A stretch of DNA of 64,000 nt from assembly GCF_038051985.1 (NCBI RefSeq), contig NZ_CP150291.1, positions 1,178,001 to 1,242,000 on the forward strand, in the 5' to 3' direction. Made by a program: the position numbers and the translations under genes. The stretch comes from Solibacillus sp. FSL H8-0523 (GTDB taxonomy: Bacteria; Bacillota; Bacilli; Bacillales_A; Planococcaceae). The first letter of the stretch is position 1. Each line of letters opens with the position of its first letter. The notes beneath the pieces are model-generated. The model was not told the origin of the DNA and ran no database searches. It worked only from the letters and a program-made list of their open reading frames with translations. Below, piece by piece: positions 1 through 8,456 of this stretch.

Positions 1-1100
1 ATCAGTTGGCGGCGCAAGAAAATTTATCGCTTGATGTCGTATCAGGTGGCGAATTATTTACTGCTATTAAAGCAGGATTCCCGGCAGAACGCATTCATTT
101 CCACGGCAACAATAAATCTATTGCTGAACTAGAGTTAGCATTTGATACAAAAATCGGCTGTATCGTCGTAGATAACTTTTACGAAATTGCAGTAATTAAA
201 GAAATCGCACAAAACAAAAATCAAAAAATGAACATTCTTTTACGTGTTACACCAGGCGTGGAAGCACATACACATGACTTTATTACAACAGGTCAAGCGG
301 ATTCGAAATTTGGTTTTGACTTAAATAATGGTCAAGCCGACGAAGCGTTTAAGCAAGTTGTCAATGATGACTTCATTAACTTACTGGGCTTACATTGTCA
401 CATCGGTTCACAAATTTTCGAAACTGAAGGCTTTAGCTTAGCAGCGGGTAAAGTGATGCAAAAAATGGGTGTTTGGAAAGAACAGCACGGTTTTGAAGCA
501 ACGGTCTTAAACTTAGGTGGAGGGTTTGGCATTCGTTACACGGAAGAAGACAAGCCGCTTGAGCCACATGAATATGTAGCAGACATGATTAAAGCAGCAC
601 AAGCAGAAAGTGTAAAATTAGGCTTAACAATGCCTGAAATTTGGATTGAGCCAGGCCGCTCTTTAGTAGGGGATGCAGGAACATCTCTTTACACAATCGG
701 CTCTCAAAAAACAGTTCCAGGTGTACGCGAATACATCGCGGTTGATGGTGGCATGAGCGACAATATCCGTCCAGCACTATACGATGCAAAATACGAGGCT
801 GTCATTGCGAACAAAGCGAATGAAGAAAAAACAAATACATATACTGTAGCAGGAAAGCTTTGTGAATCAGGTGACAAATTAATCACTGATGCGAGCTTAC
901 AAAAGGCGGAAACGGGCGACATTTTAGCGATGTTCTGTACAGGTGCTTATGGGTATTCAATGGCATCTAACTACAACCGTGTGCCGCGTCCAGCTGTTGT
1001 ATTCGTAGAAAATGGTGAGCACCAATTAGCGATCCAACGCGAAAGTTATGAAGATTTAGTAGTAAATGACCTACCGTTAACATTAAAAAAGGGTGAATAA
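1..1100 (+). CDS. lysA: Diaminopimelate decarboxylase, C-terminal part (5' end outside window)
   Basis: This enzyme decarboxylates meso-diaminopimelate to L-lysine, the last step of lysine synthesis, using pyridoxal phosphate in the cytosol. About 366 residues are visible and the reading frame is open to the left edge, so the true start and the PLP-lysine motif lie upstream. Visible family motifs are HCHIGSQ, GGGFGI (phosphate-binding glycine loop), the EPGRS segment, CESGD with the active-site cysteine, and the C-terminal AYGYSM...NYN block. The length fits a family size of about 430-440 residues with roughly 70 missing. The fold-type III decarboxylase assignment is firm; the DAP rather than ornithine specificity follows from the motifs and from the lysA-ribT neighbourhood. 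Confidence 0.95.
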   Translation, partial: QLAAQENLSLDVVSGGELFTAIKAGFPAERIHFHGNNKSIAELELAFDTKIGCIVVDNFYEIAVIKEIAQNKNQKMNILLRVTPGVEAHTHDFITTGQADSKFGFDLNNGQADEAFKQVVNDDFINLLGLHCHIGSQIFETEGFSLAAGKVMQKMGVWKEQHGFEATVLNLGGGFGIRYTEEDKPLEPHEYVADMIKAAQAESVKLGLTMPEIWIEPGRSLVGDAGTSLYTIGSQKTVPGVREYIAVDGGMSDNIRPALYDAKYEAVIANKANEEKTNTYTVAGKLCESGDKLITDASLQKAETGDILAMFCTGAYGYSMASNYNRVPRPAVVFVENGEHQLAIQRESYEDLVVNDLPLTLKKGE

Positions 1101-1103
1101 ACG

Positions 1104-1217
1104 TTGAAACTTTCAAAGCAAGCGAAATGGGGATTAGGTTTACTGACAGCAATCATTGTGTGGAGTCTTCTTTTCATTTACGTTATCAGTCCATTAGTTT
1201 ATAAAATGTCGAACTAG
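1104..1217 (+). CDS. Small single-pass membrane protein (37 aa), unrecognised
   Basis: A short reading frame starts with TTG three bases after the lysA stop and encodes 37 residues. An AAGGGTGA ribosome binding site lies inside the lysA 3' end at suitable spacing, suggesting translational coupling. The product begins MKLSKQAKW, then has one hydrophobic stretch from about residue 10 to 33 and a short polar tail. I do not recognise a family. Expression with lysA is plausible, but the call rests only on the start signal, frame and membrane segment. Confidence 0.5.
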   Translation: MKLSKQAKWGLGLLTAIIVWSLLFIYVISPLVYKMSN

Positions 1218-1257
1218 TTTAGTACAAGCTACAGTGTAACGTTGGAAAATTGTGTTA

Positions 1258-1286
1258 TTGCATTTCTCGGCATCTTTTGATAGGAT
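1258..1286 (+). promoter_or_regulatory. Putative sigma-A promoter of ribT
   Basis: TTGCAT and TAGGAT are separated by 17 bases, about 30 bases before the ribT start. The -10 box is a moderate match only, so this is an inference from spacing and position. Confidence 0.4.
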
Positions 1287-1315
1287 TTGCAATGGTAGAA
1301 TTGAGGGAATGTTAA

Positions 1316-1681
1316 ATGTTAGTTCGATATAAAAAGACACTTGAAAAAATTGCGATGGGATTAATTTCATTAATGCCGCAAGAAAAAGAAATCAAACGCT
1401 TAATGGAAACTATTCAACAATATGAACAAAACGATAATTGGACATTATATTTGTGGAAAAAGAATGATGAATACGTTGGAACAGTTGGCATTATGGAAGA
1501 AGATAATGTTGCAACACTCCAGCATATTACAGTCATTCCATCTTATCGCGGTGAAGGGGTAGCCATGGAAATGCTACAGGAGCTAAAAGATATGGGCTAC
1601 GAGAAAATCGTTCCCAATGATGACACACATGCATTTGTTCAAAAGTGTATACCTATATTAAATAACGAAGCAGATGAGTAA
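1316..1681 (+). CDS. ribT: RibT-type GNAT acetyltransferase
   Basis: A 121-residue GNAT-fold protein that matches RibT of the Bacillus riboflavin operon in length and N-terminus (MLVRYKKTLEKIAMGL). The acetyl-CoA loop is visible as VIPSYRGEGVAMEML around residues 79-93. RibT is described as an acetyltransferase of unknown substrate. Here it stands alone: ribD, ribE, ribA and ribH are not next to it, although RibT heads for ypuF-scpAB as in B. subtilis. The start is an ATG with GAGGGA seven bases upstream, and a strong terminator follows. The family is certain; the biological role is not. Confidence 0.85.
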   Translation: MLVRYKKTLEKIAMGLISLMPQEKEIKRLMETIQQYEQNDNWTLYLWKKNDEYVGTVGIMEEDNVATLQHITVIPSYRGEGVAMEMLQELKDMGYEKIVPNDDTHAFVQKCIPILNNEADE

Positions 1682-1693
1682 TCTGGCTTCAAT

Positions 1694-1736
1694 AAAAAAG
1701 TGAAGTGGCCTCTGCAGCCATTTCACTTTTTTATTT
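1694..1736 (+). terminator. Rho-independent terminator after ribT
   Basis: A stem of AAAAAGTGAAgTGGC paired with GCCAtTTCACTTTTT around a short loop is followed by a T-rich tail. The A-rich left side could also let it act on the opposite strand. Confidence 0.8.
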
Positions 1737-1794
1737 GTTAAGGAAATTATAGATTATCGCATTGTGGATAACTTTGCATAAAGTTCCCTCTACG

Positions 1795-1969
1795 TCTAGG
1801 CTAAAGCGCCAGCCCCTCGAGCTTTTCGGTCCCGCCTTGAGATGCGTGGTAAAGCGTTTACTTTCTAGTCGGGCCCTCCAAAGCTTGAGGCTCACACGAC
1901 GTGAGTCATTTCGGGCATGCCACATGGATGTGGCGTTTTGACCGATCACGGCTTAGAGGGCGCTTTAGC
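1795..1969. repeat. MITE-like structured intergenic element with terminal inverted repeats
   Basis: The segment is bounded by TAAAGCGCC on the left and its exact complement GGCGCTTTA on the right. Inside are further inverted pairs: CCTCgAGCTTT with AAAGCTTGAGG, GTAAA-GCG-TTTAC, and GCCACA-TGGA-TGTGGC. Its base composition is more GC-rich than the flanks. The right end overlaps the 3' end of the DUF309 gene and supplies its TAA stop. The first 15 bases (TCTAGGCTAAAGCGC) recur at 48466-48480. No reading frame for a transposase is present. A non-autonomous mobile or REP-like repeat is the best explanation, not proven. Confidence 0.6.
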
Positions 1970-2489
1970 GCTTTGTTTCTTTGCGGTTGAAGGCACGGAT
2001 CTGTTTACTAAGTTCTCGCTCGGCAATGACTTCAGAGCGGTCGCGTAGCATATGCTTGTGTAAAATAAATTGTGGATCGAGTGGCGCGGTTGCCGCGATT
2101 TTTTCTTCGGTTGCTTTTTTTAGCGCGGCATTCGTTAGCGGAATATTAATACGAGAAAAGGATTCGTGTGACTTTATGCGTGCATACAAGGTAGACATGT
2201 CTCTTAGAAGCCGTGCGAAATCGATATACTCAAAAAATGGGGAACCGGCATTCGTTTCGAAATTATCAATGGCTTTTTTCAGGATACGCGCAGCCCCATC
2301 AAAATTTTCACGGCGCCAATGATACATACCCGTTGCCAGTTGAACATAGCCTACAAGTGGATGCAACTTTTCGCCAGGCGCAATGTCCTTCCAATACTCT
2401 TCAAGCACTTCATGGCATTCAAAATAGTCTTCATTGCCATTAAAATACGCCAGGTAATCGATAAACAGTGGGTGAAGTAAGGGATGCAT
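1965..2489 (-). CDS. ypuF: DUF309 family protein (YpuF-like)
   Basis: A 174-residue protein with the DUF309 signature NxxxYFECHEVLEEYW near residues 18-32 and a helical core through about residue 100. B. subtilis YpuF occupies the same place between ribT and scpA, but here the gene is on the opposite strand to its neighbours. The function of the family is unknown. The start is an ATG with GAAAGGAG upstream. The last residues and the stop codon are encoded inside the inverted-repeat element at 1795-1969, so the C-terminus may have been altered by that insertion. Confidence 0.75.
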   Translation of the reverse strand: MHPLLHPLFIDYLAYFNGNEDYFECHEVLEEYWKDIAPGEKLHPLVGYVQLATGMYHWRRENFDGAARILKKAIDNFETNAGSPFFEYIDFARLLRDMSTLYARIKSHESFSRINIPLTNAALKKATEEKIAATAPLDPQFILHKHMLRDRSEVIAERELSKQIRAFNRKETKR

Positions 2490-2918
2490 TGTAAACTCCT
2501 TTCGAATATACTAATTAAGTAATGGTATAATGATTTTTGCTGTTTAATAAAAATGTATTAATAAAACTACTTTTTTAAGGTGTGCTTTAACATAAAGTCC
2601 GTTGTACTGCGTTGCGGAGAACCTCCACTTCGTACAACTCTAGTTTGTTATTGTCATAAGTAACTTAGATATATTACAAGTGAAAAATAATGCTTTTTTG
2701 ATATATAAGTAGTTTTGGGATTTATTAAAGTAATCCTTATATTAACATACCCGCCGCCTCGCGATAGCGCAAGCGGCAGCATTGGACTCTTTAATTTTAT
2801 TTACGAGAGTAGAATGATTGAATCGGTGAGATCACGTGGCTTAGCACGGACATGCATAGGCCATCGATAAAGAAACATTATGCAAAAAATTTAAATCCAA
2901 AGATAGGTGACTAAAAAT
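2490..2918. other. Intergenic region between divergent ypuF and scpA, no gene seen
   Basis: About 430 bases without a convincing coding frame. It contains a hairpin of GTTGTAC (2601-2607) with GTACAAC (2632-2638) enclosing GGAG/CTCC, and a GC-rich patch near 2750-2780 where GCCGC and GCGGC can pair. The left end must carry the ypuF promoter on the minus strand and the right end the scpA promoter, but no clear boxes stand out. The scpA ribosome binding site AGGTGA is at 2903-2908. Confidence 0.5.
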
Positions 2919-3701
2919 ATGTCTTATGAAGTAAAGCTAGAAGCCTTTAGTGGGCCGCTGGATTTATTGTTGCACTTAATCAACCGCTTGGAAATCGATA
3001 TTTATGATATTCCGATGTCTGAACTGACTGAGCAATATATCGATCATATTCATGCGATGCAAACATTAGAATTAAATGAAGCAAGCGAGTATTTAGTGAT
3101 GGCGGCAACACTGCTAGCTATTAAAAGTCGTACGTTAATCCCGATTAACGAGGGCGAAATTGACATCGAGGAGTTCGATGTTGATGAAGTCGATCCGCGT
3201 GAAGAATTAGTTGCACGTTTAATCGAGTATAAAAAATATAAAGAAGCTGCAACGCAATTACAAGAGCTAGAAAGTGAACGTGGACAAGTATTTACAAAAG
3301 CACCAGCGGATTTATCGGAATTTATGTCAGATGAACAAATGACGATGTTTGATACAAACGTCAACGTCTATGACATGCTTAGTGCGTTCCAAAAGTTAAT
3401 GCGCCGAAAACAACTGAAAAAGCCGTTAGCAACACGTATTGCGCGCCAAGAAATTTCGGTGAAGGAGCAAATGCGCTCCGTGGTAAATGTATTAAAGCAA
3501 GCAGGCGGAAAAATGATGTTTTCGCAGCTATTTAAATATGAAGACAAATCAATGCTTGTCTTAACATTTTTAACATTACTTGAGCTGATGAAGCGTCAAG
3601 TCGTCTTTGTTGAACAAGAAAAAAACTTTGACGATTTATCCGTATTGCTAAAGAAAGAGGAGATTGGCGATGAACTCGAACAAATTGTTGAGCCGAATTG
3701 A
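2919..3701 (+). CDS. scpA: Segregation and condensation protein A (kleisin)
   Basis: ScpA is the kleisin subunit that bridges the SMC dimer heads and, with ScpB, forms the condensin complex that organises and segregates the chromosome. The N-terminal SMC-neck-binding motif FSGPLDLLLHLI is at residues 10-21, and the C-terminal winged helix occupies about the last 80 residues. The ATG at 2919 (260 residues) is chosen because AGGTGA lies 10 bases upstream; a GTG four codons earlier overlaps that site. The end overlaps scpB by 32 bases, indicating an scpAB transcription and translation unit. Confidence 0.93.
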   Translation: MSYEVKLEAFSGPLDLLLHLINRLEIDIYDIPMSELTEQYIDHIHAMQTLELNEASEYLVMAATLLAIKSRTLIPINEGEIDIEEFDVDEVDPREELVARLIEYKKYKEAATQLQELESERGQVFTKAPADLSEFMSDEQMTMFDTNVNVYDMLSAFQKLMRRKQLKKPLATRIARQEISVKEQMRSVVNVLKQAGGKMMFSQLFKYEDKSMLVLTFLTLLELMKRQVVFVEQEKNFDDLSVLLKKEEIGDELEQIVEPN

Positions 3702-4257
3702 GGCATTATTATTCGTAGCAGGCGATGAAGGTATGACAGCAAAGCAGCTTGCACAATATATAGAAGTAGACCTAATGGATATTGAGGCAGGCTTAAGTGA
3801 CCTACTCTCACAATATAATGAAGAAGAAGCGCGAGGCATTACATTAAAAGAGCTTGCTGGTACATACCAATTAACAACAAAACCAGACGTTGCGGATACA
3901 TTGAAAAAATTAATCGAAAACCCAACGAATCAGGTATTAACAGCAGCTTCATTAGAAGTGCTTGCCATTATTGCCTACAAGCAACCGATCACACGTGCTG
4001 AGGTGGAAGATTTACGCGGTGTGAAAAGTGAGCGCCCTATCGCAACGCTTGTGTCTCGTGCCCTTGTACAAGAAGTGGGCCGTGCAGAAGGGACAGGTCG
4101 TGCGATTTTATACGGGACGACAAAAGAGTTTTTAAACTACTTTGGCCTAAAAAATATTAAAGAGTTGCCACCACTTCCAGAAGACGTGGATACAGATGAT
4201 GAGCAACCAACCGATTTATTCTTAACGAAGTTCCAAGAAACATTTAACCAAAACTAA
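3670..4257 (+). CDS. scpB: Segregation and condensation protein B
   Basis: ScpB forms a dimer that binds the middle of ScpA in the SMC condensin complex. The 195-residue product has the two winged-helix domains of the family, with IEALLFVAGDEGMTAKQLA at the start and the conserved block LEVLAIIAYKQPITRAEVEDLRGV split across residues 95-120. ATG 3670 follows AGAGGAG at good spacing; a TTG two codons earlier is the alternative. The acidic C-terminal tail after about residue 170 is typical. It is cotranscribed with scpA, and the dacB-like gene starts 13 bases after it. Confidence 0.93.
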   Translation: MNSNKLLSRIEALLFVAGDEGMTAKQLAQYIEVDLMDIEAGLSDLLSQYNEEEARGITLKELAGTYQLTTKPDVADTLKKLIENPTNQVLTAASLEVLAIIAYKQPITRAEVEDLRGVKSERPIATLVSRALVQEVGRAEGTGRAILYGTTKEFLNYFGLKNIKELPPLPEDVDTDDEQPTDLFLTKFQETFNQN

Positions 4258-4270
4258 AAGGAGTGACCTG

Positions 4271-5251
4271 TTGAAGAAGTGGATTGTTTGTATGATTGTA
4301 TTGTTACTAGTGAGTACGAGTGCTATTCAAACAAATGCAGCTGGAGCAAGCTATGCCGTCATTGATGCGGAAAACGGTCGATTACTGTTAGGAGAAAACG
4401 AACACGCACAATTACCGATTGCGAGCTTAACGAAAATTTGGACAGCTTTAATTGTCCTAGAGCGGAGCGAATTATCGGATTTAGTGTATGTTTCGAGTCG
4501 TGCCGCTGCTGTGGAAGGCTCGTCGATTTACCTGGAGCAAGGGCAAACCTACACGATTGACTATTTAGTGCATGGGTTAATGATGCAATCGGGCAATGAT
4601 GCGGCGGTTGCACTAGCCGAGCATGTCGGCGGCTCGGTGGAGGGCTTTGTTCATTTAATGAACGAAAAGGCAAAGGCCTATCAATTAAAACAAACGACGT
4701 TCACCAATCCAACAGGCCTTCATCACGAAAAACATCTCTCTTCTGCCTACGATACAGCGAGAATGCTACAAATTGCGATGCAACATGAAGCATTTCAAAA
4801 AATTGCCTCTACAAAAGTTTTTTCGCAAGGAATGACGTGGAAAAACAAGCATCGTTTACTGCATGAAGAGGTCGGGGCAATTGCTGGGAAAACAGGATAC
4901 ACAAAAGTAGCAAGCCGCACACTTGCTACTTTTTTTAAACGGGAACAAAAATCTTTCGTTGTCGTCACGTTAAATGAAGGAAATGACTGGTTTATTCACA
5001 AGGAATTGGCAAATTATGTAGAAACACATTTTGAACATGAAATCATCGTCAAAAAAGGTACCTATAAAGTAAATGGAATTTCCGTGTTTGTCGATAGGCC
5101 GATGAAACTCCTGTTGAAAAAAGGGGATAGACCAGAGCTTCGGCACCTGCTTGTTGTATCGCGCCATCCCGATTCTGACCGTGCCGCTTGGCGGGTTTAT
5201 GAAGATAACGTTTTAGTTGCATCGAAATTGATGACCGTAACGGCACGCTAA
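4271..5251 (+). CDS. dacB: D-alanyl-D-alanine carboxypeptidase, DacB/DacF type (penicillin-binding protein)
   Basis: A serine DD-carboxypeptidase (peptidase S11) that removes the terminal D-alanine from peptidoglycan stem peptides outside the membrane. The three catalytic motifs are intact: S52-L-T-K55, S107-G-N109 and K207-T-G209. A signal peptide covers about residues 1-24 (cleavage near TNAAG). The 326-residue length and the position after scpB match DacB, the spore-cortex enzyme of B. subtilis, although DacF has the same architecture. The TTG start has AAAGGAGTG upstream. Unlike B. subtilis, no spmA or spmB follows. Confidence 0.85.
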   Translation: MKKWIVCMIVLLLVSTSAIQTNAAGASYAVIDAENGRLLLGENEHAQLPIASLTKIWTALIVLERSELSDLVYVSSRAAAVEGSSIYLEQGQTYTIDYLVHGLMMQSGNDAAVALAEHVGGSVEGFVHLMNEKAKAYQLKQTTFTNPTGLHHEKHLSSAYDTARMLQIAMQHEAFQKIASTKVFSQGMTWKNKHRLLHEEVGAIAGKTGYTKVASRTLATFFKREQKSFVVVTLNEGNDWFIHKELANYVETHFEHEIIVKKGTYKVNGISVFVDRPMKLLLKKGDRPELRHLLVVSRHPDSDRAAWRVYEDNVLVASKLMTVTAR

Positions 5252-5401
5252 ACCCTCATCAATTAGGTCGTAAAGTAATGGATAAAAGTTAATTCCCTTT
5301 TCTAATGGCAGGAAGTATGACATAATCAAAAACGTAAAACTGTGAATGCGTACGCTGAGAAGCACGCGTTATTTGCGCATATCAATCAATGAGGTGAACT
5401 T

Positions 5402-6145
5402 ATGGAACGATTACAGAAAGTGATTGCATACGCAGGCGTAGCATCACGACGTAAAGCGGAGCAATTAATTGTAGAAGGTAAAGTTAAAGTAAACGGAAAA
5501 GTGATCAAAGAATTAGGAACGAAGGTAGCTAATTCGGATGAGATCGAAGTAGAAGGCGTGAAATTAGAAAAAGAAGATAAAGTGTATTTCTTATTATATA
5601 AACCACGTGCCTATATTTCTGCTGTAACTGATGATAAAGGTCGTAATACAGTAACAGATATTTTCAAAAAGCACGTACATCAACGTATTTTCCCAGTAGG
5701 TCGTTTAGATTACGATACAACGGGCTTGTTATTATTAACGAATGACGGCGAGTTCTCAAACTTAATGACTCACCCGAAATTCAAAATCGATAAAACATAT
5801 ATCGCGCGTGTAAAAGGGATTCCAACAAAGCAGGGCTTAATGCAGCTACAAAACGGAATCAAGCTTGAAGATGGTAAAACAGCACCAGCGAAAGTAAGTA
5901 TGACAAGCTATGATGAAAATGCAGGCAAAGCTATTTGTGAAATTACCATTCATGAAGGTCGTAATCGTCAAGTACGTCGTATGTTCGAAGCAATCGGTAC
6001 ACCAGTCGTAAAATTAAAACGTGAGCGCTTTGCGTTCCTTGATTTAGTCGGTTTATCTCCAGGTGAATACCGCCAGTTAACGAAGCACGAAGTAAAATTA
6101 CTACGTGTATTAGCGGAAACAGGAAAAATAGATTTCAACAGATAG
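5402..6145 (+). CDS. rluB: 23S rRNA pseudouridine synthase RluB
   Basis: RluB converts a uridine in helix 89/90 of 23S rRNA (U2605 in E. coli numbering) to pseudouridine. The protein has an N-terminal S4 RNA-binding domain (residues 1-60, RLQKVIAYAGVASRRKAEQLI) and a RsuA-type catalytic domain with GRLDYDTTGLLLLTNDG, where D103 is the expected catalytic aspartate. The motif IHEGRNRQVRRMFEAIG lies further on. Its 247 residues are normal length. The ATG start follows GAGGTGA. It sits directly before resA, as in B. subtilis. Confidence 0.92.
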   Translation: MERLQKVIAYAGVASRRKAEQLIVEGKVKVNGKVIKELGTKVANSDEIEVEGVKLEKEDKVYFLLYKPRAYISAVTDDKGRNTVTDIFKKHVHQRIFPVGRLDYDTTGLLLLTNDGEFSNLMTHPKFKIDKTYIARVKGIPTKQGLMQLQNGIKLEDGKTAPAKVSMTSYDENAGKAICEITIHEGRNRQVRRMFEAIGTPVVKLKRERFAFLDLVGLSPGEYRQLTKHEVKLLRVLAETGKIDFNR

Positions 6146-6202
6146 ATAGTGGAAACGTTCATAAAGGATTCAAAACTAAGCAATTTCTAACTTGTAATTA
6201 TT

Positions 6203-6211
6203 TGCTATAAT
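6203..6211 (+). promoter_or_regulatory. Extended -10 promoter upstream of resA
   Basis: TGCTATAAT is a perfect extended -10 element 40 bases before the resA start. No good -35 box is found 17 bases upstream, which fits extended -10 promoters or activator-dependent ones such as a ResD-dependent promoter. The ResD link is inference. Confidence 0.5.
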
Positions 6212-6250
6212 GGCAAAAGCAGTTGCGGAAAAGGAAGGAGGTTTTCCTAT

Positions 6251-6784
6251 TTGGAACAAAAGAAAAAACGTTCGATTACGCGCGGTACGATTCTAGCAAT
6301 TTTAGCATTAGCCATTGGATATACTATATACGCCGCCGTAGCGAAGGATAAAATAGAGCTCATTGCAGTTGGTGCAGATGCGCCGGACTTTGAAGTTGTC
6401 GATTTAAACGGTGACAAGCATCGACTAAAGGATTACAAGGGTGAAGGTGTGCTCCTCAATTTTTGGGGTACCTGGTGTGAGCCTTGTGAACGAGAGTTCC
6501 CAGCAATGGAACGTCAATACGATGTGTTTAAAGAGCAAGGTGTCGAAATGATTGCGGTTAACTTTGCCCAGTCAGATTTTGAAGTAAATAAATACGTAGC
6601 GAATATGGGCATGACGTTCCCTGTTGCCATCGATAAAACGAAAAGTGTATTCACTGCCTATAACATCGGCCCACTTCCCACTTCGATCTTTATTAAGCCA
6701 GACGGTACAATAGATCGAATCGAAAAAGGTGAAATGAGCGAAGTAGAAATCATTCAATATTTAGAATCGATAAAGCCGGAATAG
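6251..6784 (+). CDS. resA: Thiol-disulfide oxidoreductase ResA (cytochrome c maturation)
   Basis: ResA is a membrane-anchored, extracytoplasmic thioredoxin-fold protein that reduces the haem-binding cysteines of apocytochrome c before haem ligation. A single N-terminal membrane anchor spans about residues 13-30. The active site is W75-C76-E77-P78-C79, identical to the CEPC of B. subtilis ResA, and a cis-proline loop LPTS occurs later. The length of 177 residues is typical. The TTG start is supported by AAGGAGG at 6234-6240. It leads the resABC operon. Confidence 0.94.
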   Translation: MEQKKKRSITRGTILAILALAIGYTIYAAVAKDKIELIAVGADAPDFEVVDLNGDKHRLKDYKGEGVLLNFWGTWCEPCEREFPAMERQYDVFKEQGVEMIAVNFAQSDFEVNKYVANMGMTFPVAIDKTKSVFTAYNIGPLPTSIFIKPDGTIDRIEKGEMSEVEIIQYLESIKPE

Positions 6785-6797
6785 GAGTTTTTACGCA

Positions 6798-8456
6798 ATG
6801 AATAAAATACTTTGTGAATGCGGGCATGAAAATCCTGAAGGCACAAATCTGTGTCAAAAATGCGGTTCCCCTCTAACGGAGGAGGAAAAAGGCAAAAAGA
6901 TTGCAGATATGCGTTATGAAGGAACAGCCATCCGTTCAAAAACTTATAACAAGTCAATTATTGATAAAATTTGGAATTTCTTTTCGAGTGTAAAGGTTGG
7001 GATTACACTCATCATTATTAATTTAATAGCAGCATCGCTTGGTACAATTTTACCGCAGGAGTTTTTCATTAGTGTCGCAACAGACGCGGAGAAAAAACAG
7101 TACTATTCAGATGTTTATGGTTGGTTCGGTGAAATCTATTATGCATTAGGTTTATCGGATCTTTATTCGTCCCTTTGGTTCCAAATACTTGTATTAATGT
7201 TAGGTGTGTCCATCATTATTGCCAGTATCGACCGCGGTATTCCATTACATAAATCATTAAAAAATCAGCGAGTTAAACGACATATTAATTTTATGAAGCG
7301 TCAGCGTGTTGTGGCAAATGGTGCCCCTCTAAAGGAAAGTACGCAGACAATGGAATTAGTCGAGCAAAAGCTAAAAGATTTAAAATACAACGTACGCCGT
7401 GAAGACAATGCGGTCATGGCAGAAAAGGGTCGTTTTTCGCGTTACGGTGCGTATGTCAACCATGTAGGCTTAATTGTATTTATCATCGGTGTCATGCTGC
7501 ATTTATTGCCAGGCGTTTATGTCGATGAATCGATGTGGCTCCGCGAAGGCGAAACACGTGCGATTCCAGGCGTGGATGGCTATTTCTTGAAAAATGATAA
7601 ATTCATTTTAGAGACCTATGACAACGATCCACAAGGCGAGCAGCTAAAGCAAGGCGTTAATACGATGGCAAAAAACTATCAAACTAATGTCACGCTTTAC
7701 AAACAAGCAGAAGATGCCGTACCTGGACAAGCAGATAATCTAGAAGAAGTAAAATCCTACGAAATCCGCGTAAACCACCCGTTAAAGCATGAAGGGTTTG
7801 CGATGTATCAAATGGATTATCGCTTAAACGAATTAAAAACAATGGTTTTCGATTTAACGAATAAATCAACAGAAGCATCACTTGGACAAGTAAGTATTGA
7901 TTTAACCAATCCTCAAGATGAGTATGATTTAGGGAATGGTACGAAAGTGCGCTTAATGGGTTATTATCCAGATTTTTCTGGCTTTAAAGAAGGTGTTCCA
8001 CAAACAGCAACACAAACACCAAATAACCCAGCGTTTATTTTCAAAATGTATACACCTGAAACACCAGACGGCGAAACAAGCTTTGTCGCAATTCAAAATA
8101 CACTTGAGCCGGATGGTGAAAATGTGTATAAAATGAAGTTCGCAAATGTGGAAACGCGCAATATGTCAGGTTTAATGGTTCGTTACGATAAAACGATACC
8201 GCTGTTAATTGTAGGTGGCATTATTTTCATGATTGGTGTGACAATCGGTTCGTACTGGAATCACCGCCGTATTTGGGTGGAGCAGCTAGCAGACGGTACG
8301 ATTCGGTTAGCCGCACATACAAATAAAAACTGGTTTGGTATAAAGAAAGATTTAAATGCGTTAACGGCGCATGCCCATTTACCACAGTATATAGATCAAC
8401 AAGATTTAGAGAATAACGACAATGTTGAAATAGAAAAGGATGGTAAAACTTCATGA
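6798..8456 (+). CDS. resB: Cytochrome c biogenesis protein ResB
   Basis: ResB (CcsB) forms, with ResC, the system II haem export and cytochrome c synthase complex in the membrane. The N-terminus carries a small zinc-ribbon-like motif C-x-C-G-H...C-x-x-C (residues 5-22), then membrane helices near residues 65-90, 125-145 and 215-235, a large extracytoplasmic loop, and a last helix near 458-478. Its 552 residues match the family. The gene starts 13 bases after resA and overlaps resC by ATGA. Confidence 0.93.
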   Translation: MNKILCECGHENPEGTNLCQKCGSPLTEEEKGKKIADMRYEGTAIRSKTYNKSIIDKIWNFFSSVKVGITLIIINLIAASLGTILPQEFFISVATDAEKKQYYSDVYGWFGEIYYALGLSDLYSSLWFQILVLMLGVSIIIASIDRGIPLHKSLKNQRVKRHINFMKRQRVVANGAPLKESTQTMELVEQKLKDLKYNVRREDNAVMAEKGRFSRYGAYVNHVGLIVFIIGVMLHLLPGVYVDESMWLREGETRAIPGVDGYFLKNDKFILETYDNDPQGEQLKQGVNTMAKNYQTNVTLYKQAEDAVPGQADNLEEVKSYEIRVNHPLKHEGFAMYQMDYRLNELKTMVFDLTNKSTEASLGQVSIDLTNPQDEYDLGNGTKVRLMGYYPDFSGFKEGVPQTATQTPNNPAFIFKMYTPETPDGETSFVAIQNTLEPDGENVYKMKFANVETRNMSGLMVRYDKTIPLLIVGGIIFMIGVTIGSYWNHRRIWVEQLADGTIRLAAHTNKNWFGIKKDLNALTAHAHLPQYIDQQDLENNDNVEIEKDGKTS

